A stretch of 64,000 nucleotides of DNA, taken from Halichoerus grypus. Lineage: Eukaryota; Chordata; Mammalia; Carnivora; Phocidae. The position numbers and the translations under genes are program-made. The stretch is from NCBI RefSeq assembly GCF_964656455.1, contig NC_135718.1, positions 49,290,014 to 49,354,013 of the forward strand, written 5' to 3'. The notes below the pieces were generated by a model. It saw nothing but the letters and a program-made list of their open reading frames with translations. It searched no databases and was not told the DNA's origin. Below, one piece after another: positions 1-13,960 of this stretch (the stretch's first letter is position 1; each line of letters opens with the position of its first letter).

Positions 1-659
1 TTGCCTTTTGGTGTCACTGTTCTAGCCCACATGGTGTCAGAACTGACCCAGCCTAGGGATTCTGGACCAGACACTTTCTGAAAGATTTGAGATGTGATGC
101 CTGGTTGTCAAAAACAATTACAGAGAAAGGTGGCATACCCCATGCTGGATGGTATATCCGATGTGACAGTTGGGTCTATGAGATGCAGTTTTAATATACA
201 GCAGGCAAGACTGCAGTGACAATTATATAAAGCAGGTGAAGCTGCTTCTTGCTGGTCAGCAAACATCAGCTCAGAACCACTTTACAGCTCTTTACCAGCA
301 ACTAAGTGCCTTTATTTACAGAGCGCCTGTCACTTCCCTTTGGCTGGAGAGCTGGTGTATTATTTAGCACGCATTTATCTGGGGAAAACATTTCAATTTA
401 AATCAACTGGTACAACAGTGGCTCTTGCCAGACTGTTTCCCTGTGGTTCTAAAAGACAAGAACTGAGTGTGATCTTGAAAGGGAGGGTGAGCCGAGGAAG
501 GAAGGGTCCATTCTCAGAGAGCCCCTTGAGTCAGTACCTGAAAAGAGGGAACATGTGATTGAGTTTCCCTTTGTGCTTTTGTATCACATTATGAAATGAG
601 CATCTTAGAGTTTCTTCCTGGTTAACCTTCTGGTGAGGATAACTCTTGAGAGAAAGAGA

Positions 660-3060
660 GAGGAATAAACGAGTGCCCACTATACATCAGGCATTATAAA
701 AGCCCAGAACACAAAGATGACTTGGATGCAGCCAGTCACTATCCTTGAGGGCTCAGGTGAATGGAGGAGGTACCCCCATAAACAATTACAGTGCAATGAG
801 ACAAGTTTGAGACTAGAAATATAAGAGTACATAAAGCTCCTCATTTTATATATTTTAAGGAGTTGAGAAAGCTTCCAAGAAGAGGTAACATTTGTGGATG
901 AGTTGAATACATGTGGCTATTGAGCACTTGAAATGGGGCTAGTGTGACTGAGGAACTGCTTTTTTCCCTTTTATTTAATTTATAAATTTAAATATAGGCA
1001 TGTGGCTAGTGGCTACCGTATTGGACAATGCAGGTCTAGAGCACAGGCTTATAGCCTTGTTAAGGGCTGGGATGATAGGAAGATGGTGATTAAATCCACC
1101 TTTTAAAGAGATAACAGGCAAGAATATGAGCATGGTTTAGATGTGGGAAGAGATGGCAGCATGAGCTATGTAGGGAGACAGTTGTAGTAGACATGAAGGG
1201 ATGAATAAGCACTGACAGGACAGCTGTAGTGATGTCAGTCACAAGGGCAAGGCAGAAACTGAGGCAGGGTGTGAGGATTTGAAACCGAAAAGATAGCCCA
1301 TTGAAGGCCAGTTGGGTGAGAAGGAGGTGTGGATGAGCAAGGATGAGGAGTTGATAATGACTTTCAAAGTTGGCTACTGGGTGGATATAAAAGTGATGAA
1401 ATAAGCTGAGAACTCAAGAGGAGAAATAGGCTTCTGGCAGATGATAAAGAATTTGGTCCTCATCCATTTGAGTTGAAAGTAGGATATCTAACAAGATATC
1501 TAAGAAGAAATACAAACATACAGCTATAGGGATAAAGTTAGGTCTGAAGGTACAGACTTGGAAATCATTGGTGATGGCAGGGTATAGGCCTTGAGTGTGG
1601 ATATTTCTCAGGGAGAGAAGGCAGAGCAACTAAGAGAAAAGGGCCAAACCTGGAACCTTGGAAATGTCAACACCAAAGGGACAAACAGAGGAAGAGAATC
1701 CAGTGAAAGGGGCTGAGGGCAAAAATTTAAGGAAGTAGGAGTGGATGCTGTCAAAGGGGAAGAGAGTTGAATAAGTTCCAGATAGCTGTTTCGAATATAT
1801 CCTAATTATTTGTTGCTACATGTGTTTCCTTGAGTAGACTTTGAGCTCTTTGAGAGGCAAGGACTCTTCTTCTTTTGCTCATCTCGATGTTCCCAGTGCC
1901 CCAAGCACAGGAGCTGACAGAGTTGATATGCCATAAGAATGTGTTGGGCTGAACTGATTTGAAAGGAAACAATGATTAGCACTGTCAGGTACTATAAAAA
2001 AGTCATATAGATGAGGTTCTAAAAATGGCACATATGACCCTCAAGAAGTTGTTGATGACCTTGGCAAGAATGGTTGAATAACTGGTTGCCAGTAGAAGCT
2101 GGCATTCAGGGGTCTGAAGCATTAATGGGAGGTGAGAATTTGAAACCATATATTACTCTTTCAAGTGCTGATAGGGAGAGAAATAGGATATTTCAGAGTA
2201 TCTTGTCAAAGAAAAGATTTCCTTTTTCTTTTTAGAATGTGGAGAAAGATACCATATTTGTTGGCTACAGTAGACTGAGGTGACACCCCATTGAGAGGGA
2301 AAGTTTGAAGCTTTAGGGGAGAGTTGTTAAATGATAGAGAGAGGAACAGAGACAATTAGGAGAAGATGATATGGCCTTGAAAAGGAGAAGGAATGATTCC
2401 TGTCCCTCTGAGACAGAAGGCTAGATGGGGAAGATGAAGCTGGAGGCAGCTCAGTCTGTTCGCTCTACTTCCTTCACAAAGCAGCCAGTTTGGTTTTCCC
2501 TGAAGATCGAAGGACAGGCCAGGACGATTGGGATGGGGAACTGATGGTGACAAAGTTGAGAGCAGACATTACAGTAAACATGTAAGGGAGATGGCTGGAG
2601 CGAGGTGAGAGCATGAGTGAGCATTGGGGAGGGCCAGCTGGGGTTGGATTTGTGATGGTGCCATGATGCTGGTCAACACAGCTCTTTGATTTTCTCTGCA
2701 GTTCTTGGCAGAAACAACAGAAAACATACAAAATGGCTTTAGTCTGGGATGGAGACTCAGAGGAGGGGAAGGATTCCATGGAGCTGTTGAGAGAATATGA
2801 AAATGAGTGGCCACCAGGTGTAAGATGGTAGACAGACAAGTCAAACCAGTGTTGGGGCTTATAGAAAGGGAGGCCAAAACAAAGCAGGAAACAAATCCCC
2901 ATGAGGTCGAAGAACAGGGTGTGAGGCAAAGGCATGGGAGAACTGAAGCGTGGGAGGTTTGATCTGAGAGAGGAATATGTGATGAGCTTGGAGAATGACA
3001 TATTCCTTGCAGAGCCAGAACAGAGCTTGGTGGTACTATGCTGAAAACCGTTCATCCGCG
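660..3060 (-). mobile_element. Ancient L2 LINE remnants
   Basis: GA-rich, ORF-poor + strand with a succession typical of antisense L2: a gcattataaaagcccagaac start near 690, gcagtttgaga-type middle, then the ggaaacagag and tttgaggg segments near 2290-2400. Coherent order over 2.4 kb supports one degraded element, though gaps are likely. The 193-codon minus-strand frame at 2474-3055 may be a relic of the L2 ORF, but I cannot align it. Confidence 0.45.
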
Positions 3061-3221
3061 TGAGAATTCGGAGTCCAAAGCCAAGCCTGTCCCACTACCA
3101 CAAGCACCAGCAGCACCAGTACCAACGAGAACTGTAATAATAATGCTAATGCTCATGAACGTTTGCCGCCGTTCTGTGGTAGGCATTTTGCCAACTGAGA
3201 TGCTATGCATTTCTTAGATCA

Positions 3222-3405
3222 CTGGTTTTCACCCTTGACTGCACATTGTAATCATCTGAGAAACTTCTAAAAAATTTTGGTAGCTGGGTTGCACCTCAGC
3301 AACTGTGGTTTAACTGGCCTGGGGTACAACCTGGCCAGGAGGAGTTTTATAAACTCCTAGATGATGCCGTGTGCGGCCAGGGTTAGGAAGCACTGCCTGA
3401 GTTGG
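3222..3405. mobile_element. MER5-like nonautonomous hAT transposon
   Basis: Opens with cactggttttcacccttgactgcacattgtaatcatctgag and closes with ggccagggttaggaagcactg, the inverted-end pattern of MER5A-type elements. Confidence 0.65.
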
Positions 3406-4039
3406 TCCTCAGAGGTGGTGTATGTGCTAAGGAGGTTACCATTTTGATTGGAAAGAAGAGAAAACTAGGCCTTGAGGAGTGAAGTAGTGGTTTTAACCGG
3501 GGTCTCTTGGTCTCCCAGGGATCCCAAACTTTAAACTATTTTACTTCTTTAGGACAATGCTGTTGGCTCAACTAGTTGGTCTGCCTTCTTTCTTTCCTAT
3601 TATCTGGATTGTCATCAGCTTCCCAAGACTAAAAAGCTTTAAGTGGAGAGAAAGGGGCTAGGGGATGTGCTGGAGACCAGGCTCTGGTTTCTGCCTACTA
3701 GCTGTATCTGCCATTTTGTCTCTGTCATGTGTCTCATGGTGATAAGTGAAGGATATTAGTTGCCCAGTGGACTGGCCTTCCTCCTGATCATAGCTTTTGA
3801 GAGACAGTGGTGCAGAGATCTAGCACCACCCTGCTACTAAACAGCAACAATTGCTCACCCCCAGAGCCAGCTGTGTGTTCCCCTCCAGAGCTTGAGTTTC
3901 TTCAAGAAGATGGAGCATGTGTATTTCAACCTCGGGGTTAAATTTGGATGTGGTGTTAAGGTTACTCTGTGGTTCCCTTTCCTGTTATATGCTCTGCATT
4001 CCTCAGATTCACGCTACCTGTCCTGAAGGTGTCAATCCA

Positions 4040-4690
4040 ATTCCACAAACCCTTATTAAGTACCTGTTGTGTGCCCAGACTGTGCATGCCAGGCATTGCT
4101 GGGGAGACATGGGTACCATGAAGCACATTCCCTGTCCTGGCAACCTCCTCTGCAAATGTGTAGCTCTGCTTCCGAATGCTGGTCTATTACCAGGAAAGAA
4201 TTACAGTCTGTGGAGGCTAACGTGGGACAGGAAGAAAAAGAGAGTGGGTTTGAGAGACACTTTGAAAAATGCATAGGATTTCACCAGGTGGAAACAGATA
4301 GAGCTGGCTGCAGTCACAGAGACTAGAAGTAAGGGGCAGGGGAACCCGGAGACATGTTCGAGGGACAGTGATGAGTATAATCTGGCTGGAATACAGGCTA
4401 TGTGTAAGACAGTGGGGACACCTGAGGCAGAAATTTGGGTTAGGCATTGAGGGATTTTTTAAAATTTTGAGTTATGAAGATATAAATATTTCAGTAGGCA
4501 CTGGGGAGCTACAGCAGTTTTCAGAGTGAGAGAGTGATGGGATTGGACCTGAGCTTCAGGGAGATTGATCTGGCAGCCCTGTGAAGCATTGTTTGGAGTG
4601 GGAAAGAAGAGGATGCAGGGGTCTGGGTAGGAACTGTGGTTATCCAGGAGACCAGGAACCTTGAACTGGAAAAAGAAGGGGACATTATTT
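4040..4690 (-). mobile_element. Ancient L2 LINE 3' region
   Basis: Starts with ccttattaagtacctgttgtgtgcccagac...ggcattgctgggga and continues to tgatctggcagccctgtgaagc, the order expected for an antisense L2 3' end. Confidence 0.6.
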
Positions 4691-5288
4691 TACTGTGAGA
4701 CAGAGTAGATGTAAAACAGATTGCGTGATCATGAGCTTCCTTCTCAGGGGACAGCAATGCACTTATAGGAAGAGGCCTCAGTACGGAGGGTCTGGCTGCG
4801 GGAGAATGTGGTGTTGGTAATTTGGGGTTCTAGCCAGGGTTCATTTCTATATAAGATTTGGCAGAAAATCAGGGGACCACAAAGAGAAGATGGGTGGAGA
4901 TGAAGTTTTGCATCCAGGAGAGGGTCACAGCTAAATGTCCGCCCCACTGCTCGTGCTCTACAAGTGGAGAAGAGCCTCAGAGAGAGGTCTGAGGAAAGAG
5001 AGGTGAAAGGCAGAAGGATGAGGAGCATCTTAGAAAGGGCAGAGGAAAATGTTGGTAGAAGCTGAGGCTCCACGAGCTGAGCTGGGCTCCCAACTTCCCA
5101 AGGAAACATATGTCAAAAACGCAGAATGAATGTCCCCTGACTGCTTTTCCTCACCCCTCTAGGTTTATTTTTCTATATTCTATGCCTCTCTATAGCCACC
5201 AGGTTAAAAAAATATATAGTGGCTTACACAAACACACCAATAGGTACACAAGCATGTCCGTTTGTGCATACCAGCACACATACGTGCA

Positions 5289-5310
5289 GGGACACACACA
5301 CACACACACC
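5289..5310. repeat. (CA)n microsatellite
   Basis: Nine perfect CA units in a longer CA-rich stretch from 5220. Confidence 0.9.
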
Positions 5311-7534
5311 ACGGTTCCTCCAGCCCTCCATGACCCTCAGCCACGGTGACACTAAATGATACCCACACATAAGCAGATGCTCCCCCTTGTCTGCCTTTCA
5401 ACAAAGGTTAAGAGCCTCCAGTAGGGAATGACATTTTTCTTTGGAAGTATGGCCGTGCTCCTTGGAAAGACAGCATTAATTGGGGGCATAGGGTGTATCC
5501 TGAAGTCTGAGATTTCTTTTACTGTTCCAGAGAAGAAAATGTGACTTCTCTTTTATCTTTGGGGGATGCTGTATGGATTCTCAGACCTCAAAATTATTGA
5601 ATGGCAGAAGTCATGATTCGAAAGGACCTTCCTAACCTGGAACTTTGGGGCAAAAGCCACAGGATGGAATGTAATGAAGACCTCTGAGCATTAAGTTTCA
5701 AATAATCACTGAAGACAGGCAGCATAAACCTTGTTGATAGAAATGTGATTTATTTTGAGTAATGGTTGTTTCATACTGGTCGTTCTGAGAGGGAGTGTGT
5801 CAAGAGCTACGAAGGTTTGAAGGAAAGAACTAACAAACTCAAGAATGCCGCCAAGGGGATGGTCAGAATGAGGAAATGCTGGGACAAGCTGTCACTTGCC
5901 AAGCAGTCAAGAGAATAGGGGGTAGTGGGCTGAAAGGGCCATTTTATCTTCTACTCCATGGGAAAAACCAGGACTGATGGCTAATGATGAAGGAGAACCA
6001 GATTTTAGCCCCACATAAGGAAGACATTTCCAGAGCAGAATGGGCTGCCTAAAAATGTAGTGAGCATTCTGTCACCACATGTCCATTTGCCAAGGGAAAG
6101 TCACTGATATTGATCTTTGTGATGAGAGGGACATTGGATCAGATGAGTTCTTTGGTCCTTTATGACTGAGGGTCTGTGGTATTTTCTTTATTCTTATTAC
6201 ATGCGGATCTGCGTTTTCGATGATCTACATTCTTACTCCAGAGGGAGCACTGTGGCGTTTGGTGGGATTGCGGTTCTAACGGGTCTTTCAGTGGAAGCTT
6301 TCAAGTCCTTCCAGAATGGCACTGTCTCTGTGTCTCAGAGGCCGTGGGCAAGCAGCTGCACATCTGGCTTTTCCGTTAATTTGACAGACCACCCCCAACT
6401 TCAACTCCCATATCACCCTCCGTCCTTCCCAGTGTCCCCCCTTTTAGTCCTCCCACAGCTTCACCCCTGCACACCCAGGCCGCTCCCCAGCCCCCCACCC
6501 GCACCTATATACAGAGCCTCACACACATTCTCCCGCCCCGAAACCAGAGAAGCATTTTTTTCAGCTGCTCCCTATATAACATGCATTGCCACGATAGCCT
6601 CTCTTAATCCTGAAAGGGTGGTGGGGGAGAAGCCATTTCTCTCTACCCACCGAATGAACAAAGCTCCGTGCTAAAATATTTTTCTTCAGTTGTAACTGAA
6701 ACTGCTGTTGGCTTCAGTCCCCAAAACCAGAAAGACAATTATACTTAACTGTTTAGAGATTTATAAATACCACGCTGGAGTAGCCTCTAGGTAGTAACTT
6801 TAGATACCCGGCCCAATAATTTTCTTTTATTGGTTTGTGATTTAGGTCTTATTTTGAGTCCTCTATAATAAGAGTAGTACATTTCATTAAAAGAGCTTAC
6901 TAACCAATAAAGAAAATCTGGCTTAGGGCTGGAGCAGGTCTCCAGCATAGAGAGGGGCCTGCCCTGGTGCGCCTTCTCGGCGGACGTGACGAGACTAATC
7001 TCGGCACGGGGGTGCACGTGTATGTTAGCAAAGCAGCATGTGCGGCTGCTTTCTAAATGACTTCAGCTTGGGAGAATTTGTCCTACGCAGCATATTTGAC
7101 CACATGAGGGATCCTCTTAAGACCGCCATTGACTATTCTGGTAATAGACTCCCAGCGACAAAAACAAGGAAACACAGACACAAGAATAGTTCTAACAGGA
7201 GACTCGAAGGCCTGGGCTCCTTGCTGAACCTGTGGAGGTTTCTCGGCCTTCCGTACATGAGGATCTTCCTTGGGGAGTGGAGGTGGGGGATTAAAAGTAA
7301 AAATGGACCAAATCACCTTTTCCTTCTGACTGCATGCAGAGCAGATAGAGTTCCCCACTCGGGCTGTGCCCAGCTTGGGGCAGCGGCAGGGAAAGAAAAT
7401 CTTAGCTTCAGAGACAGAAAACAGATGTTGGGTGGTGCTGGGCCGAACTCATCATCCTCATATCAGGCTTTCCCCCTTAAAATTTGTGTGTGTCGTTAAT
7501 GCTTCTTTTTTAAAAACTGTAAGTCCTCTTTTTA

Positions 7535-7735
7535 CCAGGTGAGTCATGCACCAGGTGCATTCATGTGCAATATCTCATTTAATCTTCCCGATAACCTATT
7601 AAGGCAGAGGTCATTTATCTCCATTTTACAGATGAGAAAACTGAGGCCCAGGAAACTTGCCCAAAGTCTCATAGCTTGTCAAGAGCACATGGAGTTGATG
7701 TCCAAACTGATTCCAAAGCCTGTGCTTTCCTCAGC
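7535..7735 (-). repeat. MIR-type SINE remnant
   Basis: Carries catttaatcttcccgataacc and ccattttacagatgagaaaactgaggccc followed by cttgcccaaagtctcatagctt, the antisense MIR core. Confidence 0.8.
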
Positions 7736-10029
7736 ACATCGGTCAACTCCATAAAAGAGAACAAGTGCTATTCTCATGAGAACAGGCCTGAATCTATATG
7801 TCTGCTTTTAAGGGTCATGGAAGCATCCCCGGGCATGCTAAACTTCTCCTTGCACCCAGGGACTAAGGTTTTGTTTTTTTTTTTAATATTCTTGTTCTGT
7901 GCATCCCCATTTTGTAGGTCCCTGGCCCTCCTTGCCCCAGCAATCAGAGACATTGGGATTCTCTTGGTCCCGGTCTTCCTTGCTGACCAGCTATACAAAA
8001 AAGAGTAGAGTTGAGAGAAGTATGAAGAGCTCTGCTTAGCCTGCCTCTGTGAGCCGTTTAATTGTTGGAGCTTTTTTCCTTGTTAATATAGATTTGATTT
8101 TGGAGCTGTCAGTACAAGGGTGGAAAGTTTGAGACCCTGATGTTGCTTTCTGTTGTCCAGACACTTACAAAATATTTCCAGGTTTTATAGATTCATCCCA
8201 CTCTCCAAGTGGACGTTTCCATAAAAAGCAGTAGATGAGAATAAACAGACCACACTAGCCCCCAAAGCCTAGGATTTCAGGTAGTGTGTGATACTCCGAA
8301 AATGGTCCAGATAAATGGTCCTTTGGGAGGAAAGTGTGGTTATATAATCAAAGAAAAGTAAAAGAAGTCTTGTCATCCTATGGACTCTCTAAGGGCCCTG
8401 ATGAGATTCTGGATAAGGATGAGTCAATCAAGAGTTCTTTTCCTGAACAATACTTTGTTTTATACCCCACGGCTGAGGTTAATGTTTCCACTCTTCCCAT
8501 GGTCATGCTGTCATGGAACTAATGGGATCCATAGGAAATGACACAAACATAAAATAAGTTGTATGGCACAACTTAAAACACACATATCTAACAAATATGG
8601 GGTCAGGAACATTCCAGAGTACCTTGCAAAATGCCTGGTGTGAGTCATTTGTAATTTTCTGAGGCATGAGTTTAATCCACATGTTGTGATGGTGACGTGC
8701 AAGCCAAGAGCCGGCCAATGAGCCTAACCAATCATCCAATGGATTTTTGTCTTTATCCATCTATTTATAACCAAAAACTCGTATGAAGTCCTAAAACCTT
8801 TATTTCTTTTCTTTAAAAGGGCCCTGCAAAGAAAACAACTGATTTTTAAATTACTTTAGTTCTGGATTTATAGAATATTTAATGAATATGAGTGGTTCTT
8901 AAGTATTTCAATTATACTTCAAGGAATGGTCTAGTGGAAATCATCCCCCAAATTCTAGAACAGCAGCATAGTAGTCATTGAGCATCTTGTTGCATATTTC
9001 CAGTAAAGCGTTTCTACCAGATATAAGAGCCACATGGATGTCACCACCATGTGTGTTATGAGAAGACAAGGGCTGCTTTGGGCAGCAAGGGTTGGGGCCA
9101 GGGGCTCTAGAGTAAATGGAGTTGAATTTGAAAATAGGAACAATTATCAATAAGTAATAAAGGGGCTACAGGCAGGTGGAAGAGGCTGGGGAGGAGTAAG
9201 AGAAGGCTCATAAGCAAGAAAGGCCAAGTGTAGTTCACAAAGGGGCTCTTGGCTATGTGTCTGCTGATGATACAACAGAGGGGCCTTAAAGGTCTCAGGG
9301 TGTCAGGAAAGGATTATAGGTGAGGTCACTGTTGACCTGGATAGGCCCTCAAAAGGATGGCCTGGTCTATCATTTCATTGATCTCCCCACTCCCATCAAC
9401 TGTTAGAAATATATTTAAATGTGTAGCACAGCACCTCACACCCAGTAGAAGCCTGTAGATGTTTGTGGAGTGAGCAAATGAATGATTTAATCCCCATTTC
9501 TGTTGTTTGTAGTCTGTGCTGTCTTCGTTTGCCCTCAAATGAGATAAAACAGTTGGATACTTTGTAAATACCATATCCTTTTCTTCCAGGCTTTAGTCAC
9601 TCTCATTGATTTGACCACTGGCCACGGGGCAAGGGCTACAAAGACCCAGGATATTGAACTTGTCAGATTTGTCCAAACGTTCTCTAGTAAATCACCCCAG
9701 TCCTTTCACCTTTACTAATAGCTCCCGATCCTCAACCTTTCCCTGGGCTCATTGCAGGTGGTATTGCCCAATACCAGCCCAAGCCCTGAGGAAGCTGTGG
9801 GACCGAGACCTCCAAAGTTCAATAAAGGGCAGAAACCATCGCTGCTTTCTGCTCCAGGGAGCTTTGAATGGTTTCAGAGAGCTTTCCTGGCCACGTGGAG
9901 ATGGACCCTTCTCTTAGCAGCCGACTAGCCAATGGTGCCCGAACACCTGGGCAGGAAGAATTCAGCGGATGGGTTTTGTCGCTCTAATTTATGATGCTGA
10001 ATCACAAATGGGGCTGTCAGAGTGATGAC

Positions 10030-10200
10030 ACAGTCGTTTAGGGTCAGGAACCAGGTTCTAAATCCTCCTTGTGGCCATCATGTGTTATTTGACTTTGGAT
10101 AAACACTCTATGATTTCATTTCTTCATCTATAAACTAAGGTTTGTTAAAGTGGCCCCACCTAAGTACCCTGAGGGATCATGTGTGAATCTAAAGAGGTGA
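10030..10200 (+). repeat. MIR-type SINE remnant
   Basis: Degraded sense MIR: gggtcaggaaccaggttctaaatcc, gacttt-gataaacactctatgatttcatttcttcatctataaa. Confidence 0.55.
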
Positions 10201-10274
10201 TGGCCACAGAGGGGTTTTATAAAACATCAACAGTTGTAGAAACAGGATTCGCTGTCAAGTTGAATGTTGGCGTG

Positions 10275-10430
10275 TGTGGGCTCTAGAGCTAGCAGCTTGG
10301 GTTTGAATGTGAGCTCCACCACCTATGAGGCCTGGGCAAACACTTCAACTTCTCTGTGCCTCAATTTCCTCTGAGAATACAAATTGCACCTGGCTCTTCA
10401 GATTGCTCTGAGAAGTAAATAAGACAGGGT
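10275..10430 (+). repeat. MIR-type SINE remnant
   Basis: Sense MIR landmarks: gggctctagagctagcagcttgggtttgaatg, ctccaccacctatgaggcctgggcaaa, ctgtgcctcaatttcctctgagaata. Confidence 0.75.
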
Positions 10431-11224
10431 TTTCTCTATTCCATGTAGTACCTTTACGTGAGTCAGAGAAAGTCACTCCTTTCCAAGACACTTTACTTCC
10501 ATCTGTTGACAAATGTTCATAATATGATTGTGTTTGAACGATATACTTGTCCACTATCTGCTATAAAAAGAATATTGTAATAAATATGAAAATATACCAT
10601 GTCCACAGTATGAGTGGCACTTACCTAGATGAGCCTTCATGACCACACATGGCCTACTGTATTTATCTCTGGGACATCTGGGATGACCACAGTTGTGCCT
10701 ACTTAGAGGACCTTCACAACCCTGAATGAGTGGACACAAAGCACTTAGTAACTGGGATTCAGTTAGAGATCAAGCAACATTAGCTATTTTTGTCATTATT
10801 ATTTTCGGATAGTTTTACTATTTTCTTTCATTCGTTCCCCCAAAATAACAAATAGCAAGATGGGGTTATCTGTTTGTACCTAGCGGCCGGAATAATTGTT
10901 GATTCTGTTTGTCAGTAGATATGCATAGAAAACAAATAATGGTGGCAACCAAAACATCTTTGGGAGGTGGGCAATCCGGGCACAGTAGATTTACAGAAGC
11001 CTACAGAGGAGTTGAGGACAAACTGGGGCAGATTGACAATGACCACTGGGATTTTCCCTCCATAGACGGGCTAGTGTGGCACCACACAATGGAGCTTCTC
11101 TATGAAGCAGAGAGGCTCGGCCTCAGACAGCGGCGCACTGAGTTGCCACTGGCAGAGTAGGGCCCATGCTGCTCCAGCTAGGTGATAGGGACACCTGTCT
11201 TCCCTCCTTGGCCTCTTTTTTCCT

Positions 11225-11262
<38 letters not shown>

Positions 11263-11283
11263 TTACTACTACTACTACTACTA
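11225..11283. repeat. (TAC)n trinucleotide microsatellite
   Basis: About 19 TAC units with one interruption (TAT) near 11262. Likely polymorphic. Confidence 0.97.
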
Positions 11284-11449
11284 ATTTTGGCCCTCAACCC
11301 GGAGACCTGGGGAACTTTAATTTTTAATTGGGGATGGGGTCTTGGATCCCTTTAAGTACCTAATAAAACGATGGCTCTAATCTTTGTTCCTCTCCTTACC
11401 TCCCCCTAGTTGTATGCAGAAATATTTGCATACAGATTCAACAAGTTTG

Positions 11450-11595
11450 CCTAGCCTGTGGGTTTTCCACCTTAGCTGCACATTGCAATTAACCACGGAA
11501 ATTTTAAACCTCACCCAGAGCAATTAAACCGGTCTCTGGAAATAGGATGCAAGCAGTAGAGATCCCAAGGTGCCGCCTGAGGCAAGAAGCACAGA
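11450..11595. mobile_element. MER5-like nonautonomous hAT fragment
   Basis: Begins gtgggttttccaccttagctgcacattgcaatt, the left end pattern of MER5A. The right end is degraded. Confidence 0.55.
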
Positions 11596-12069
11596 CCTAG
11601 CCTCTTTGTTACTCAAGGTAACCATCTGTGATTCTCATAAGGGGCTGCTGATTCAGTAAGCTTACATCTCCATGGACCTGGCAGCCACCGAAGGGTGCTT
11701 GCGGGGAAGTTTGCAAAGCATCTAATGGACATTATAAAAATGCGAGTTATATGAGAAATGAACTTTGACTCATGAACTTCCAGGTGGTTCCCAGCCATAG
11801 GAGTGCACAGGAGAGGTCAAGGCAGGTGGGTGCGGGTAGTTCTCTGAATGCCTAATCTGCAGTGAAGGAAATGGAAGAAGTTTGAGAATCAATCAAACCC
11901 TGGGTACAAAGAAGGACAGTAAATAATGGGAATGTCATGGGTGAAGTTTCACACTTAATCTATAAACCTACTTTTAATAGGCCCCCAGGTGATTATAAAT
12001 TCATGGTGGCTTTCTTTTTATTGAATTATATGAGGCTGTTCCACATTTCTAAAGGAAGTCCAGGTGTGT

Positions 12070-12070
12070 C

Positions 12071-12102
<32 letters not shown>

Positions 12103-12105
12103 TTT
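12070..12105. repeat. (TTTA)n microsatellite
   Basis: About nine perfect TTTA units. Confidence 0.95.
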
Positions 12106-12529
12106 GTATTTAGGATACTGTAGATTTTTTAAAAAACCCTCTTTTTATGAGCATTAATTATATACCATGCAAGGAAGCAATTGCCTCTATGTTATGAAAT
12201 ATTAAATCAAAATGCTTCCTGCTCCCAGATGTCCCAGAGATAAATACAGCAGTATTTTGAAGCCCCTCTTGGAGCTGTTTTGCCTGCAAATTTATTGTTT
12301 TGTCTCCATTTTCAGAAAGCCCTGTTTTCCGTGAAGTATAGCACTCTAGGTAGTTTTTAAGACGCAAACTCCTCTGGAGTTGCCTGTGTCGGCAACAACT
12401 CTTACGTAGATGGCACACGAGGGATGGCGCAGTGATCGGCTCCTTTAAGATGACAAATGGGCAGACAGTGTTATTGTCTTTGATTGCACGCCTTACATCA
12501 TCTGTATGTAGGAATAAAAGGGCCATACT

Positions 12530-13960
12530 TTATCTTTAGCCATTTTATAAATATTTAAGTCCTCATAGTTGCCTAAAGATATTAAAGCATATTTTACAGT
12601 AGTCGGAATATAAATATTATATATAGTGCAAGATACCAAAGTAGTTTAATGAATTCATAATTTTCTGTTCACATTTATTGGAATGTGTTTTATGTTCCAA
12701 AAGTTCCATTTAAAGAATACGAGACCATTCTGCTTCCTGACAACACACCGAGGGTTGGCCAGCATTTCGGGCGGGGTCTAGGTTCCTTTCATTAAGAAGC
12801 AGAAAGGCAGGAAGTCAGGGTACTGGGATATATTTCCTCAATCTCTACATTTAAAAATATATATATCAATAACTTTTTGAGTAAACAATTCTGGGGCTTA
12901 TTTAAATTACAAAGCCTTCCAAGGAGAAAACTTTTTATAGCCTCTTTCCTCTATTTCAAGGAGATTAATTCAAAAAAACCTCGGTAAGAGCAATAAAGAT
13001 GTAGTTTGCAATTTTCCTGTCCTCCCACCCCACCCCCTTTTGTAAGCCCTTTCTGCCAGTTTACAGCCTGATTCAGGGTATTTGTTTGAACAGTGACTTC
13101 CCAGTGCTTTCTGATCATGTGTCCCTAAGTTAAAGAGTGTCCAGCTTGCTCCTTACTTTTCCTAAATGCAAGGGAATGACAAGGAGAATATTACTGCATC
13201 TCTTTTCAGTTTTCTAGTGAAATATAAAGACTTTCCTCTTTAATATTTCACAAAGTTTCTCCAGTTCCCAGTGGGAGTCCGTGCTGGGTAATGTTTGCTA
13301 ATTACCAACAACAAAACTAGACATACAACGCTGGTAAATTACCTGACCCTTTCCATTTTAATGAGACAACAAGGATTTCGCGAAGTGATGTTGTTTCACT
13401 GGTTAATGGTGTCAGCAATGTTGTAATTGTGGGTTGAGACACATTAGCTGAACAACCACATGTAGAAAGGGCTTTCTCTTGACAAGCCCTTTGGAGACTA
13501 GAACCATATTATCATTAAGCCTTTGTCATTTGCATGCTGCTAATCACTTACTTTATTATGCCGAGTATCCATTGTCTTTCTTTAATTGCTCTTTAAATTA
13601 AAATTAAAAATAGTTGTAAAGCCCACAATGGCTGGGATAGCATCTTGATTATGAAGATAACTTCAAGAAAATGGAACAACTGGTAACATATTGCTGGGAT
13701 TATGAGAGAGTTCCACTGTTATGTTACCATGCCTGCAGGCCCCAGGGGCCTAATTGTGGCGGTTTCTCTTCCTTTAGCCCATACTGTTTGTTTAATAAAT
13801 GGTTATTTATGGCTTTTTTGGCCATTATAGCAACTTTGGAGAAAGTACATCCTTCTCACTGGTTTGAGCACTGCAATTTCATTCTCTGGGCAAAGATATA
13901 AAATACAATTGAAAGGCAGGATCTGTACTAGGGCCTCTGAAAAGAAATCCTCTTGATTCT
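12530..13960. promoter_or_regulatory. Candidate intronic enhancer block
   Basis: Repeat-free, AT-rich single-copy stretch inside an otherwise repeat-scattered intron. Near its centre ctttgtcatttgcat joins a SOX-like CTTTGT word (13521) to a perfect octamer ATTTGCAT (13528-13535), with many TAAT homeodomain cores around. Conservation is inferred, not measured. Confidence 0.3.

Noticed and set aside
2474..3055. 193-codon minus-strand open frame
   Set aside because: Falls in an ancient L2-like region; at best a relic, not a gene.
6500..6580. CCCTATATAAC as a CArG (SRF) box
   Set aside because: Lacks the closing GG of CC(A/T)6GG, so it is not a consensus site.
6162..6674. 170-codon + strand open frame
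   Set aside because: Pro-rich from CCCC-rich noncoding DNA; no initiation context, splice sites or known domain.
10909..11160. 83-codon + strand open frame
   Set aside because: Well-composed but matches nothing I know, with no splice or promoter signal; probably chance.
11225..11283. Regular repeats considered as a CRISPR-like array
   Set aside because: Simple trinucleotide microsatellite in a mammalian intron, with no spacers.
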